From Eubacterium sp. (GTDB lineage Bacteria; Bacillota; Clostridia; Lachnospirales; Lachnospiraceae), in contig JAFYHN010000025.1 of NCBI GenBank assembly GCA_017539165.1, positions 1 to 64,000 of the forward strand: a stretch of 64,000 nucleotides of DNA, in the 5' to 3' direction. The position numbers and the translations under genes are program-made. The first letter of the stretch is position 1, and each line of letters begins with the position of its first letter. The notes below the pieces were generated by a model. That model was not told the DNA's origin. It ran no database searches and worked only from the letters and a program-made list of their open reading frames with translations. Below, in pieces: positions 51,197-59,164 of the stretch.

Positions 51197-53620
51197 TCAT
51201 AATTTTACAACAGTAACCCCGGAGTCCCCTTCACCATATTCTCCGAGTCGAAAATCTTTTACATAACTTTTCTTTTTTAAGTATTCCGTGACAGCTTTTC
51301 TCAGAGCACCGGTTCCTTTTCCATGAACGATACGTACTGTTTCGGTATGAGTGAGCAGCGCATCATCCAGGAATTTATCAAGCTCTGCCAGAGCATCGTC
51401 TACGGTCTTACCAAGAAGATTAATCTCAGGCTTGAAGGAATAAGCCTTTCCGGAACCTGTAGCTCCGGTATTTGCGAATCTGAAAACCTGATCCGCGGTT
51501 TTAGTCTTAATCTTGTCTTCCTTTATTATAAGAAGATCACTTATATTAAAACGCGAAGTGAGAATACCCATCTCAACGAGGGCATTTCCCTTAGCATCCG
51601 GAAGTTCTATGATGTGACCTTCTGTATTTATGCTGAGTACGAGAACCTTGTCGCCGATGTGGAAGTCCTTGGCTTTCTGTCCGGATATCTTAGGAGAGTC
51701 CTTCTTTTTGTCAGAACTTCCGTAAGAGTCCTTCTTCTTGCGAAGACCGGTTCTGGTCTCTTCAAGCTTGCGGGCATCTACCTTGTCAGGTGAATTAAGC
51801 CATTTGTTGTAGTCGCGGATGGCTGAATCGGCAAAGTCTTTTGCATCTTCTACTATATCGCGGGCTTCTGCACGTGCCTTATCCAGAATCTCAGACTTCT
51901 TCTCGTCCAGAGTTTTCTCCTTGTCTGAAAGTCGTTTCCTAAGCTGTTCAGCAGACTTGGTCTCGATTTCCAGTTCAGATCTGAGACGCGACATCTCGCG
52001 TTCATTTTCTTCAAGTCCTTCTATGATACGTTCCATATTGAGCTGATTCTCATCCATGCCGTTTCTTGCTGCATCGGTTATATCATCTGGCATGCCAAGA
52101 CGTTTTGCGATGGCAAATGCATTTGACGAACCGGGGATTCCTATCATCAGCTTATAAGTCGGTTTCAGCGACTTCATGTCGAATTCGCATGAGGCATTCT
52201 CTACACCTTCGGTACCTATAGCATAGGTCTTTAGCTCAGTGTAATGAGTAGTGGCCATAACCTTTGCACCGAGAGCCTTCAGATGATTGAGGATAGCTAT
52301 GGCGAGGGAAGCTCCTTCAGCAGGATCGGTACCACCGCCGGGCTCATCAAAGAGAACAAGGCTCTTATCAGTTGCGTGTTTAACTATATATATGATGTTG
52401 CTCATATGGGACGAGAATGTAGAAAGATTCTGTTCTATACTCTGCTCGTCGCCGATATCGGCAAATACGTCATCGAATACTGTCAGCATACTTCCGTCAA
52501 GTGCGGGGATATGCAGTCCGGACTGTCCCATGAGAGTGAGGAGTCCGAGAGTTTTTAGTGATACAGTCTTACCACCGGTATTTGGACCCGTGACAATGAG
52601 AAGAGAATAGTCCTCTCCGAGTTTGATATCCACGGGAACGGCAGTGGCCGGATCGAGAAGCGGATGAATAGCACGTTTCAGATCGATGATGCCGTCCTCA
52701 TTCCACTTCGGTTCGCTGGCATTTGTCGCGCGGGCATACTTTGCCTTGGCGAAAATGAAATCCAGTTCGATAAGTGTTTTATAATTCTGAGATATCTCTT
52801 CTGTAACTGGAGCCACTCGTCGGCTCAGGTCATAGAGTATCTTCTCTATCTCCAGATGTTCGTCAGTACGAAGCTCCTGAATAGAGTTGTTCAGTTCAAC
52901 TACCTGCATAGGTTCGATGAAGATGGATGAACCTGATGCGGAGCGGTCGTGAACCATACCCGGAAACTTGTTCTTGTATTCTGCTTTTACAGGAATACAG
53001 TAGCGGCCGTTACGAGTTGTAACGAGAGCTTCCATCAGCATTTCACGGACGGTGTCATTTTTGATAAGCTTATTCAGAGCCTGGTGTACACCGGATTCGG
53101 TTTCTACGATCTTTCTTCTGATAGAACGAAGATTTGAAGATGCATCATCAGCGATCTCATCTGAAGAGATTATGCAGCGGCGGATCTCACTAGAGATATC
53201 TTCGAGTGGAGATATCTCATCGAAGAGAGTTGTTAGACTGTCGAAGGCTGAGCTCTCGGAATTCTCATCGTTTGAGTCCTGTGAACTCTTGTCTGCCATA
53301 TGGCCGTAAGAGAGTGCTTCGGCTCCTGCTTCCAGAAGACTTGCGATGTCCAGCAGTTCGGAAGCTGACAGAGAAGAATCAATCTCAAGAAGACGAAGAG
53401 ACTCAGCTACATTTTTGACTCCGGTGAAGGATACATTTCCATGGCGTTCGAGTCTAAGAAATGCATCTCTTGTGTTTTGCTGCAGAGCCTCTATTGTTGG
53501 AAGATCTCTGAGCGGTTTCATATGTTCTATCTTACGTTTTGCCCCCACTGTTGATGCGTGGGTTGAAAGCTGTTCCAGTATTTTATTATATTCAAGTACA
53601 CGAATTGAGCGTTTGTTCAT
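51197..53620 (-). CDS. mutS2: MutS2 family protein (ribosome-associated / recombination-suppressing ATPase with Smr domain)
   Basis: An 807-residue ATPase. The core (about 280-530) has the Walker A GPNTGGKTVSLKTLG, FDDVFADIGDEQSIEQNLST and Walker B LVLFDEPGGGTDPAEG. A coiled-coil follows (about 520-640, Glu/Lys/Arg-rich), then a KOW-like region and a C-terminal Smr endonuclease domain with VRIVHGKGTGALR. MutS2 acts on branched DNA in some species and rescues collided ribosomes in Bacillus. The length is typical, and the start has GGAGACC upstream of the ATG. It heads the minus-strand operon with the two-component system. Confidence 0.95.
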   Translation of the reverse strand: MNKRSIRVLEYNKILEQLSTHASTVGAKRKIEHMKPLRDLPTIEALQQNTRDAFLRLERHGNVSFTGVKNVAESLRLLEIDSSLSASELLDIASLLEAGAEALSYGHMADKSSQDSNDENSESSAFDSLTTLFDEISPLEDISSEIRRCIISSDEIADDASSNLRSIRRKIVETESGVHQALNKLIKNDTVREMLMEALVTTRNGRYCIPVKAEYKNKFPGMVHDRSASGSSIFIEPMQVVELNNSIQELRTDEHLEIEKILYDLSRRVAPVTEEISQNYKTLIELDFIFAKAKYARATNASEPKWNEDGIIDLKRAIHPLLDPATAVPVDIKLGEDYSLLIVTGPNTGGKTVSLKTLGLLTLMGQSGLHIPALDGSMLTVFDDVFADIGDEQSIEQNLSTFSSHMSNIIYIVKHATDKSLVLFDEPGGGTDPAEGASLAIAILNHLKALGAKVMATTHYTELKTYAIGTEGVENASCEFDMKSLKPTYKLMIGIPGSSNAFAIAKRLGMPDDITDAARNGMDENQLNMERIIEGLEENEREMSRLRSELEIETKSAEQLRKRLSDKEKTLDEKKSEILDKARAEARDIVEDAKDFADSAIRDYNKWLNSPDKVDARKLEETRTGLRKKKDSYGSSDKKKDSPKISGQKAKDFHIGDKVLVLSINTEGHIIELPDAKGNALVEMGILTSRFNISDLLIIKEDKIKTKTADQVFRFANTGATGSGKAYSFKPEINLLGKTVDDALAELDKFLDDALLTHTETVRIVHGKGTGALRKAVTEYLKKKSYVKDFRLGEYGEGDSGVTVVKL

Positions 53621-53763
53621 TTACGGTCTCCAAAATTCTTAAAAATGGCGCTAAAAACCTACCTAACACTATACCCCAAAACCGTGCGAAATACAAGAAA
53701 CTTGCTATTATATGCAAATAGTGGTAACTTATTGGGAGAAAAATGTTAAAAGGCGGGAAGAAT

Positions 53764-54702
53764 ATGAATTATATTAATACACTCCGTGAGGGTGATAACA
53801 TTACAGAGATTTATTTCTGCAAGCAGAAGACCGTTGCTCAGACGAAGGCAGGCAAAACTTACTATAGTCTGATACTTCAGGACATGACAGGTACTATAGA
53901 TGCAAAGATCTGGGAGCTGTCAAATGCAATCGAACATTTTGATGCACTTGATTTTATCAAGGTAAGCGGTCAGATAACAAGTTTCAATAATTCTCTGCAG
54001 TTCAATGTCAGACGTGTTCAGAAGGCAAGGGAGGGAGAATACAATGTCTCCGATTATATGCCTACTACTAAGTTTGATATTGAAAAAATGTATTCAGAAC
54101 TTCTTGCTATCATAGAGAGTATTGAGGAGGAACATCTGAATGCTCTGCTGAAAGATTTCTTTGTTGCTGACGGAGATTTTGTATCTATATTTAAAAAGCA
54201 CAGTGCTGCTAAGTCGATACATCATGGATTCATAGGTGGTCTGCTTCAGCACACACTTTCAGTTACTAAGATGTGTGATTACTATACAACGGTTTATCCG
54301 ATACTCAACAGAGATCTGCTTCTTACTGCAGCAATCTGCCACGATATCGGTAAGGTAAAAGAGATATCTTCATTCCCGGAAAATGACTATACAGATGATG
54401 GTAATCTTCTGGGACATATAGTTATAGGTGCTATGATGGTTCGTGATAAAGCTGCAACTATAGATGGATTTCCAGTTCAGCTTCTGAGTGAACTGGAGCA
54501 CTGCATATTATCACATCATGGAGAGCTTGAGTTCGGATCACCTAAGAAGCCTTCACTTATTGAGGCTGTAGCTCTGGCATTTGCAGATAATACAGATGCA
54601 AAGCTGGAGGCATTTCAGGAAGAACTGGAGAAGTCATCGGACGAGACAGGATGGCTTGGATGGAACAGGATGTTTGATGCAAACATCAGAAAAACCATAT
54701 AA
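53764..54702 (+). CDS. yhaM: 3'-5' exoribonuclease YhaM-like (OB fold plus HD domain)
   Basis: A 312-residue nuclease. The OB-fold (1-90; YINTLREGDNITEIYFCKQK, LQDMTGTIDAKIWE) binds nucleic acid. The HD domain (about 145-290) has HHGFIGGLLQHTLSV, AAICHDIGKVKE, the HD pair and other His/Asp metal ligands, and ILSHHGELEFGSPKKP. Two starts are possible, ATG 53743 (GGGAG upstream) and ATG 53764 (GGCGGGAAG upstream); the second gives the usual family N-terminus. It is divergent from mutS2. glmM follows 45 bases later. Confidence 0.9.
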   Translation: MNYINTLREGDNITEIYFCKQKTVAQTKAGKTYYSLILQDMTGTIDAKIWELSNAIEHFDALDFIKVSGQITSFNNSLQFNVRRVQKAREGEYNVSDYMPTTKFDIEKMYSELLAIIESIEEEHLNALLKDFFVADGDFVSIFKKHSAAKSIHHGFIGGLLQHTLSVTKMCDYYTTVYPILNRDLLLTAAICHDIGKVKEISSFPENDYTDDGNLLGHIVIGAMMVRDKAATIDGFPVQLLSELEHCILSHHGELEFGSPKKPSLIEAVALAFADNTDAKLEAFQEELEKSSDETGWLGWNRMFDANIRKTI

Positions 54703-54746
54703 TATATGTAGCTAATTACCAAGTAAACTAAAGAGAGGAAAAACTA

Positions 54747-56135
54747 ATGGGTAAGTATTTCGGTACAGACGGTTTCAGAGGAGAGGCTAATGAGAATCTT
54801 ACGGCGGATCACGCGTATCAGGTGGGAAGATTCCTCGGCTGGTACTACGGAGAGATGAAGAGACAGGCGGGACTTACGTCTGCAACTCCGAAGGTTGTTA
54901 TAGGAAAAGACACAAGACGTTCAAGCTATATGTTTGAATATGCACTGGTCGCTGGACTTGTTGCTTCAGGTGCCGACGCATATATGCTTCATGTTACTAC
55001 AACACCATCTGTTGCTTATGTAACAAGACTTGATGATTTTGACTGCGGTATCATGATCTCCGCAAGTCACAACCCTTATTATGATAATGGAATCAAGCTT
55101 ATCAATTCTCAGGGCGAGAAGATGGAGGAGTCTACTATAGAGCTGGTTGAGGCTTACCTCGATGGTAACCTTGAACTTTTTGGACAGAAGTGGGATATAC
55201 TTCCATTTGCAAAGAAGGAACAGATAGGTTGTACAGTTGACTATGTATCCGGACGTAATCGTTATATCGGATATCTTATATCACTTGGCCTTTATTCATT
55301 TAAAGATAAGAAAGTTGCGCTTGACTGTGCAAATGGTGCTTCCTGGAATATCGCAAAATCAGTATTTGATGCTCTTGGAGCAAAGACATATGTTATAAAT
55401 GCTGCTCCTGACGGAACAAATATTAACCGTGATGCCGGTTCAACACATATCGAAGGATTACAGAAGTTTGTTGTTGATAATGGTCTTGATGTAGGTTTTG
55501 CCTACGACGGTGATGCTGACCGCTGCCTTGCAGTAGATGAAAAGGGAAATGTCATCGATGGTGACGCTATCATGTATATCTGTGGTGTACACATGAAGGA
55601 GAAGGGCGAGCTGATGAACAACACAGTTGTTACAACAGTTATGTCTAACTTCGGACTGTACAAGGCATTTGATGAAGCAGGTATCGAGTATGCCAAGACT
55701 GCAGTAGGTGATAAGTATGTTTACGAATATATGTCACAGAACGGCTGTCGTATCGGTGGAGAGCAGTCAGGACACATCATCTATTCAAAGTATGCTACAA
55801 CAGGAGATGGAATCCTTACATCTCTTAAGGTTATGGAAGTTATGCTAGCTACAAAGAAGACACTTTCAGAGCTGGCAGCTCCATTTACTGTATATCCACA
55901 GGTTCTTAAGAACGTTAAGGTTACAGATAAAAAAGCTGCGCAGGATGATGCAGATGTACAGGCTAAGGTTAAGGAAGTTGCAGATTCCCTCGGTGATTCA
56001 GGAAGAATCCTTGTTCGTGAATCAGGAACTGAGCCGCTTGTTCGTGTCATGGTTGAGGCCGAGACAAAAGAAGAGTGCGAAAAGTATGTTGATATGGTAG
56101 TAGATACGATCGTAGCAAAGGGTTATGCGGTTTAA
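54747..56135 (+). CDS. glmM: Phosphoglucosamine mutase
   Basis: A 462-residue alpha-D-phosphohexomutase converting glucosamine-6-phosphate to glucosamine-1-phosphate for peptidoglycan. The N-terminus GKYFGTDGFRGEAN is typical, the catalytic phosphoserine is in ISASHNPYYDNGIKL, the metal loop is AYDGDADRCLAVD, and the sugar-binding loop GGEQSGHI and phosphate-binding RESGTEPLVRVM follow. GAGAGGAAAAAC precedes ATG 54747. It is about 15 residues longer than the common form (WYYGEMKRQAGLTSATP is an insertion). Confidence 0.93.
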   Translation: MGKYFGTDGFRGEANENLTADHAYQVGRFLGWYYGEMKRQAGLTSATPKVVIGKDTRRSSYMFEYALVAGLVASGADAYMLHVTTTPSVAYVTRLDDFDCGIMISASHNPYYDNGIKLINSQGEKMEESTIELVEAYLDGNLELFGQKWDILPFAKKEQIGCTVDYVSGRNRYIGYLISLGLYSFKDKKVALDCANGASWNIAKSVFDALGAKTYVINAAPDGTNINRDAGSTHIEGLQKFVVDNGLDVGFAYDGDADRCLAVDEKGNVIDGDAIMYICGVHMKEKGELMNNTVVTTVMSNFGLYKAFDEAGIEYAKTAVGDKYVYEYMSQNGCRIGGEQSGHIIYSKYATTGDGILTSLKVMEVMLATKKTLSELAAPFTVYPQVLKNVKVTDKKAAQDDADVQAKVKEVADSLGDSGRILVRESGTEPLVRVMVEAETKEECEKYVDMVVDTIVAKGYAV

Positions 56136-56174
56136 GATTACCATTCACTATAATTAAACTACTTTTCACGTCAT

Positions 56175-56212
56175 ATTAAGATTATCTTAATGTTTATGGT
56201 GTATATTATACT
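56175..56212 (+). promoter_or_regulatory. Palindrome and -10 element upstream of the small membrane protein
   Basis: ATTAAGAT-T-ATCTTAAT is a 17-base perfect palindrome (56175-56191), just upstream of a TATACT (56207-56212). The palindrome sits where the -35 would be, suggesting an operator. The gene starts 36 bases later. Confidence 0.4.
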
Positions 56213-56248
56213 CACAAGGTTGAAAAACACATTATGTGAGGTATATTT

Positions 56249-56473
56249 ATGGATGAATTGATAATAACTACAAATGAAGTCAGTGATACTAATAAGTTTA
56301 TGAACGCCATCTTATGCGTAATATTATCTATCATTTCTTTAGTTATGATATTTGGTTCAGTAAGTCAGTTCTTACAGCAGAATATCACATCCGGAATCCT
56401 GTATGCACTCATGGGAGTTAGCGCTTTTGTGTTTATGATAGTGTACAAAAAAGGCGGAGTTGAAGCTTTATAA
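56249..56473 (+). CDS. Small two-helix membrane protein
   Basis: A 74-residue protein that I do not recognise. Two hydrophobic segments (about residues 19-41 and 50-67) are separated by a short SQFLQQNITSG loop, with a basic end KKGGVEAL. GTGAGG lies upstream of ATG 56249. It is just before the tRNA-Gln promoter. Function unknown. Confidence 0.6.
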   Translation: MDELIITTNEVSDTNKFMNAILCVILSIISLVMIFGSVSQFLQQNITSGILYALMGVSAFVFMIVYKKGGVEAL

Positions 56474-56490
56474 AAAAATAAAAAAAGTAC

Positions 56491-56519
56491 TTGCATTTTA
56501 CAGCGTGGTCGTATATAAT
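56491..56519 (+). promoter_or_regulatory. tRNA-Gln promoter
   Basis: TTGCAT, a 17-bp spacer and TATAAT (56514-56519), 33 bases before the tRNA. It is identical in both hexamers to the tRNA-Lys promoter. Confidence 0.85.
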
Positions 56520-56551
56520 ACGTCTTGCGCTGTGAAAAGCGAGTTGAATAT

Positions 56552-56623
56552 AGGGGTATCGCCAAATGGTAAGGCAACGGACTCTGACTCCGTCATTTCA
56601 AGGTTCGAATCCTTGTACCCCTG
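56552..56623 (+). tRNA. tRNA-Gln(CTG)
   Basis: A 72-nt cloverleaf: acceptor AGGGGTA/TACCCCT, anticodon arm ACGGA-CTCTGAC-TCCGT with anticodon CTG, T-arm CAAGG-TTCGAAT-CCTTG, discriminator G. CCA is not encoded. Confidence 0.95.
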
Positions 56624-56630
56624 CACGTGA

Positions 56631-56664
56631 CCTCGGTAGAAATACCGAGGTTTTATTTTTTTGT
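56631..56664 (+). terminator. Terminator after tRNA-Gln
   Basis: CCTCGGTA-GAAA-TACCGAGG is a perfect 8-bp stem with a GAAA tetraloop, followed by TTTTATTTTTTT. Confidence 0.95.
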
Positions 56665-56695
56665 TGAATATTTAATCTTGAAATGTTACTCTAAA

Positions 56696-56782
56696 ATCGT
56701 AAAGAATCGTAAAAGAAAATATAAATCGTAAAGAATCGTAAAAGAATACACAAATCGTAAAGAATCGTAAAAAAGAGGTGCA
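56696..56782. repeat. Three 29-bp tandem repeats upstream of the ATPase gene
   Basis: Each 29-bp unit begins with ATCGTAAAGAATCGTAAAA, a 10-base-spaced doublet of ATCGTAAA. ATCGT starts at 56696, 56706, 56725, 56735, 56754 and 56764, an exact 10/19 alternation. The array ends at the SD of the ATPase gene and resembles operator iterons. Confidence 0.9.
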
Positions 56783-56785
56783 AAT

Positions 56786-57841
56786 ATGGAAAAAAAGAAA
56801 AATCCTTATAATATTATGTTTGGAAAGGAACCAGCACAGGTTATTTCACGATTACCTCAATTAACAGAAGTGATTAATTCATTTCAAGAGGATGAAAGTA
56901 ATATATACATGATTACTGGAGTTCGTGGCTCTGGTAAGACAGTATTTATGACAGAGGTTTCAAAGGAATTTGATGCAGAAGAGGATTGGATAACTGTTGA
57001 ATTGAATTCTTCTGCAAATCTTCTTGAAGACTTATTGGATAGCTTGGTAAGTGACAATTATTTAGCAAAGATATTTCAAAGTGCTAGTATCAATCTATCA
57101 TTATTTGGAGTAGGATTAGAGGTTTCAAATTCCGTACCTATTTCGAGTCGTCAGGTTGCGTTAGAAAAAATGCTTAAAAGCATAAAAAAACAAAATAAGA
57201 AAGTGCTTATATGTATCGATGAAGTGACTGTTACAGAACAGTTGAAAATATTTGCGGGCGCATTCCAGATTTTTATGAGAAAAGATCTTCCAGTATACCT
57301 TATGATGACTGGGCTTTTTGAAAATATAGATGATATGAGAAACGAGAAGAATCTTACATTTTTATATCGAGCACCAAGAATAGAAATAAGACCACTGAAT
57401 TTAGAAGTGGTAGCAAATAATTATAGAAACAATCTAGGAGTTGATGTAAAGGATTCGAATTATTTGGCGAATCTTACGAAGGGATATTCGTATGCTTTTC
57501 AGCTATTAGGGTATTTTACGTGGAAGAATGCTGGAGATTATAAGGAGGCAATTCCGATCGTTAAACAATATCTTGAAGAAAACGTATATGAAAAAATATG
57601 GATGGAAATATCCTCAACTGATAAAAGACTCTTGTATGGTATATCAAAATCAGAGTCATCGAAAGCAAAAGAAATAAAAGCAATTGCTGAACTATCAGAT
57701 GATGCATATAGTGTTTATCGTGGCAGATTGATCAAAAAGAGACTGGTGGATGGTAGTGAGCATGGTTATTTGAAATTTACATTGCCATTGTTTAACGAGT
57801 TTGTTATTAGAAAATATATGCAGGATAGAATGCCTGTTTGA
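56786..57841 (+). CDS. Accessory P-loop ATPase (AAA/ORC-like) with winged-helix C-terminus
   Basis: A 351-residue ATPase of the archaeal-ATPase/ORC-Cdc6-like type. Walker A is GVRGSGKT, Walker B VLICIDEVTV, and a sensor-like segment LMMTGLFENI follows. Residues about 270-351 look like a winged helix (RLLYGISKSESSKAKEIKAIAELSDDAYSVYRGRLIKKRLVDG). Such genes occur singly in genomes and are often described as mobile or defence-related, without known function here. It lies downstream of tRNA-Gln, its codons are more AT-rich than neighbours, and 29-bp repeats precede it. That suggests an acquired gene, but no integrase or attachment duplication was seen. Confidence 0.82.
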   Translation: MEKKKNPYNIMFGKEPAQVISRLPQLTEVINSFQEDESNIYMITGVRGSGKTVFMTEVSKEFDAEEDWITVELNSSANLLEDLLDSLVSDNYLAKIFQSASINLSLFGVGLEVSNSVPISSRQVALEKMLKSIKKQNKKVLICIDEVTVTEQLKIFAGAFQIFMRKDLPVYLMMTGLFENIDDMRNEKNLTFLYRAPRIEIRPLNLEVVANNYRNNLGVDVKDSNYLANLTKGYSYAFQLLGYFTWKNAGDYKEAIPIVKQYLEENVYEKIWMEISSTDKRLLYGISKSESSKAKEIKAIAELSDDAYSVYRGRLIKKRLVDGSEHGYLKFTLPLFNEFVIRKYMQDRMPV

Positions 57842-57864
57842 TATGGAGATATGAAATGAAGAAA

Positions 57865-57902
57865 AAAGATGACAATCGAGGGTATCAATTGTCATCTTTC
57901 TT
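57865..57902. terminator. Bidirectional terminator between ATPase and aldo/keto reductase genes
   Basis: AAAGATGACAAT (57865-57876) pairs with ATTGTCATCTTT (57888-57899), a 12-bp stem with an 11-nt loop. The minus strand gives a T6 run for the reductase gene; the plus strand has TTTCTTG. Confidence 0.85.
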
Positions 57903-57936
57903 GTATAGGGATTAAAAATGGGGTTAGCGAAATAAT

Positions 57937-58788
57937 TTAGAATGGCACTGTATCAGGATCGCTTGATAATCCAACGCATCCTGTAAGGCCTGCAATCATA
58001 CGAACATCTGACTCTTCAAGTTCGAAATCGAATACCTTCAGATTTTCTTCAATTCTTGAAGGTGTTATGGACTTCGGCAGAGGGAGATATCCCATCTGAA
58101 GGCTCCATCTTATACAGATCTGAGCGATACTCCTGCCATACTTTTCTGCCAGTTGTTTCATCTCAGGAACATCGAATATCTTGCCTGTTCCCAAAGGACT
58201 ATATGCTTCAAGGACCATGCCTTGTGATCTACAATACTTTACTAATTCTTCCTGAGGTTCTCCCGGACACAGTCTTATCTGATTAACCATAGGTTTTATT
58301 CTGGCTGTTTTAAGGAGCGCCTCGATATGGTGCTGTCTAAAGTTACTAATACCGATTGCTCTGATCTTACCTGCCTCATAGAGGTCTTCCATGGCTTTCC
58401 ACGAGCAGGCATTTGCTTCTTCCCAGTATTCTCTGAATGGAAGTGGATTTGGCCAATGGATCAGATAGAGGTCAACATAGGAAAGACCCAGATTATATAA
58501 AGAATCCTCGAATGCGTTCATTGTGAGATCGTATCCGTGGCTGGTGTTCCAAAGTTTTGTTGTAATAAAGAGATTTTCTCTTGGTACGCCACTTTCTTCT
58601 ATAGCTCTTTTAACGCATTCTTCATTTCCATAAGCCTGCGCGGTGTCTATATGAACATAACCTGCTTTTATGGCGCTTTTAACTGCTTCTACACCGACTT
58701 CTCCATCAGGTGTCTGCCACATTCCAAATCCGATACATGGTATCCCCACACCATTTGAAAGTCTATATGTATCATTTTGACTATTCAT
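57937..58788 (-). CDS. Aldo/keto reductase
   Basis: A 283-residue NADPH-dependent oxidoreductase of the (beta/alpha)8 class. GFGMWQTPDGEVG starts the barrel; the tetrad is visible as Asp/Tyr in HIDTAQAYGNEE, Lys in ITTKLW and His in LIHWPNP. The cofactor-binding segment near the end is LPKSITPSRIEENL. I use ATG 58788, since AGGAGGG lies six bases upstream; an eight-codon extension upstream lacks support. It is divergent from the rRNA methyltransferase, with element B between them. The substrate is not known. Confidence 0.9.
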   Translation of the reverse strand: MNSQNDTYRLSNGVGIPCIGFGMWQTPDGEVGVEAVKSAIKAGYVHIDTAQAYGNEECVKRAIEESGVPRENLFITTKLWNTSHGYDLTMNAFEDSLYNLGLSYVDLYLIHWPNPLPFREYWEEANACSWKAMEDLYEAGKIRAIGISNFRQHHIEALLKTARIKPMVNQIRLCPGEPQEELVKYCRSQGMVLEAYSPLGTGKIFDVPEMKQLAEKYGRSIAQICIRWSLQMGYLPLPKSITPSRIEENLKVFDFELEESDVRMIAGLTGCVGLSSDPDTVPF

Positions 58789-58893
58789 TTTAACCCTCCT
58801 AATATGTAACAAACTGTATTACAGTTTAATTCTTTTTTTCGGTTAATGCTTCTTATCTTTTGTTATGGGTAATATCATTTTTTGTCGTATGAG

Positions 58894-59073
58894 TTGCTAT
58901 TCACAGTCACATGATATAAGTAATTGGAAAATGCTGCTTGCAAGCATTTTCCAATTACTTATATCATGTGACCTGCGTAGCAGGAACTTAAAATACACGA
59001 TTCAGTGCTGCGAAGCAACGGTAGAACCTTAAGGTGGACTTAAGAGTGTATTTTAAGTTACTGTGAATAGTAA
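58894..59073 (+). other. Four-way-junction repeat element (family copy B)
   Basis: Closing stem of 11-14 bp (58894-58907 with 59060-59073; one G-T wobble). A perfect 29-bp hairpin (58907-58935 with 58943-58971) capped by G-CTTG-C. Hairpin CCTGC-GTA-GCAGG (58972-58984). A perfect 14-bp stem (58985-58998 with 59046-59059) enclosing GATTCAGTGCTGCG and a GTAGA ... GGACTTAAGA region. The four helices abut with no unpaired base. It lies between the divergent aldo/keto reductase and rRNA methyltransferase genes; the region from 58789 to 59164 holds no gene. Confidence 0.85.
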
Positions 59074-59164
59074 ATGTATATACACAGTGAATAATTCACA
59101 GGGTACTTGTTATATAAGTAAAATTATTTTAGAATAGATTTCAGTATTTTTAAGGAGATATAGA

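Noticed and set aside
56552-57841. Integrative element at tRNA-Gln
   Set aside because: No duplicated tRNA 3' end, integrase or mobility gene was found after the ATPase gene; only position and AT-richness suggest transfer.
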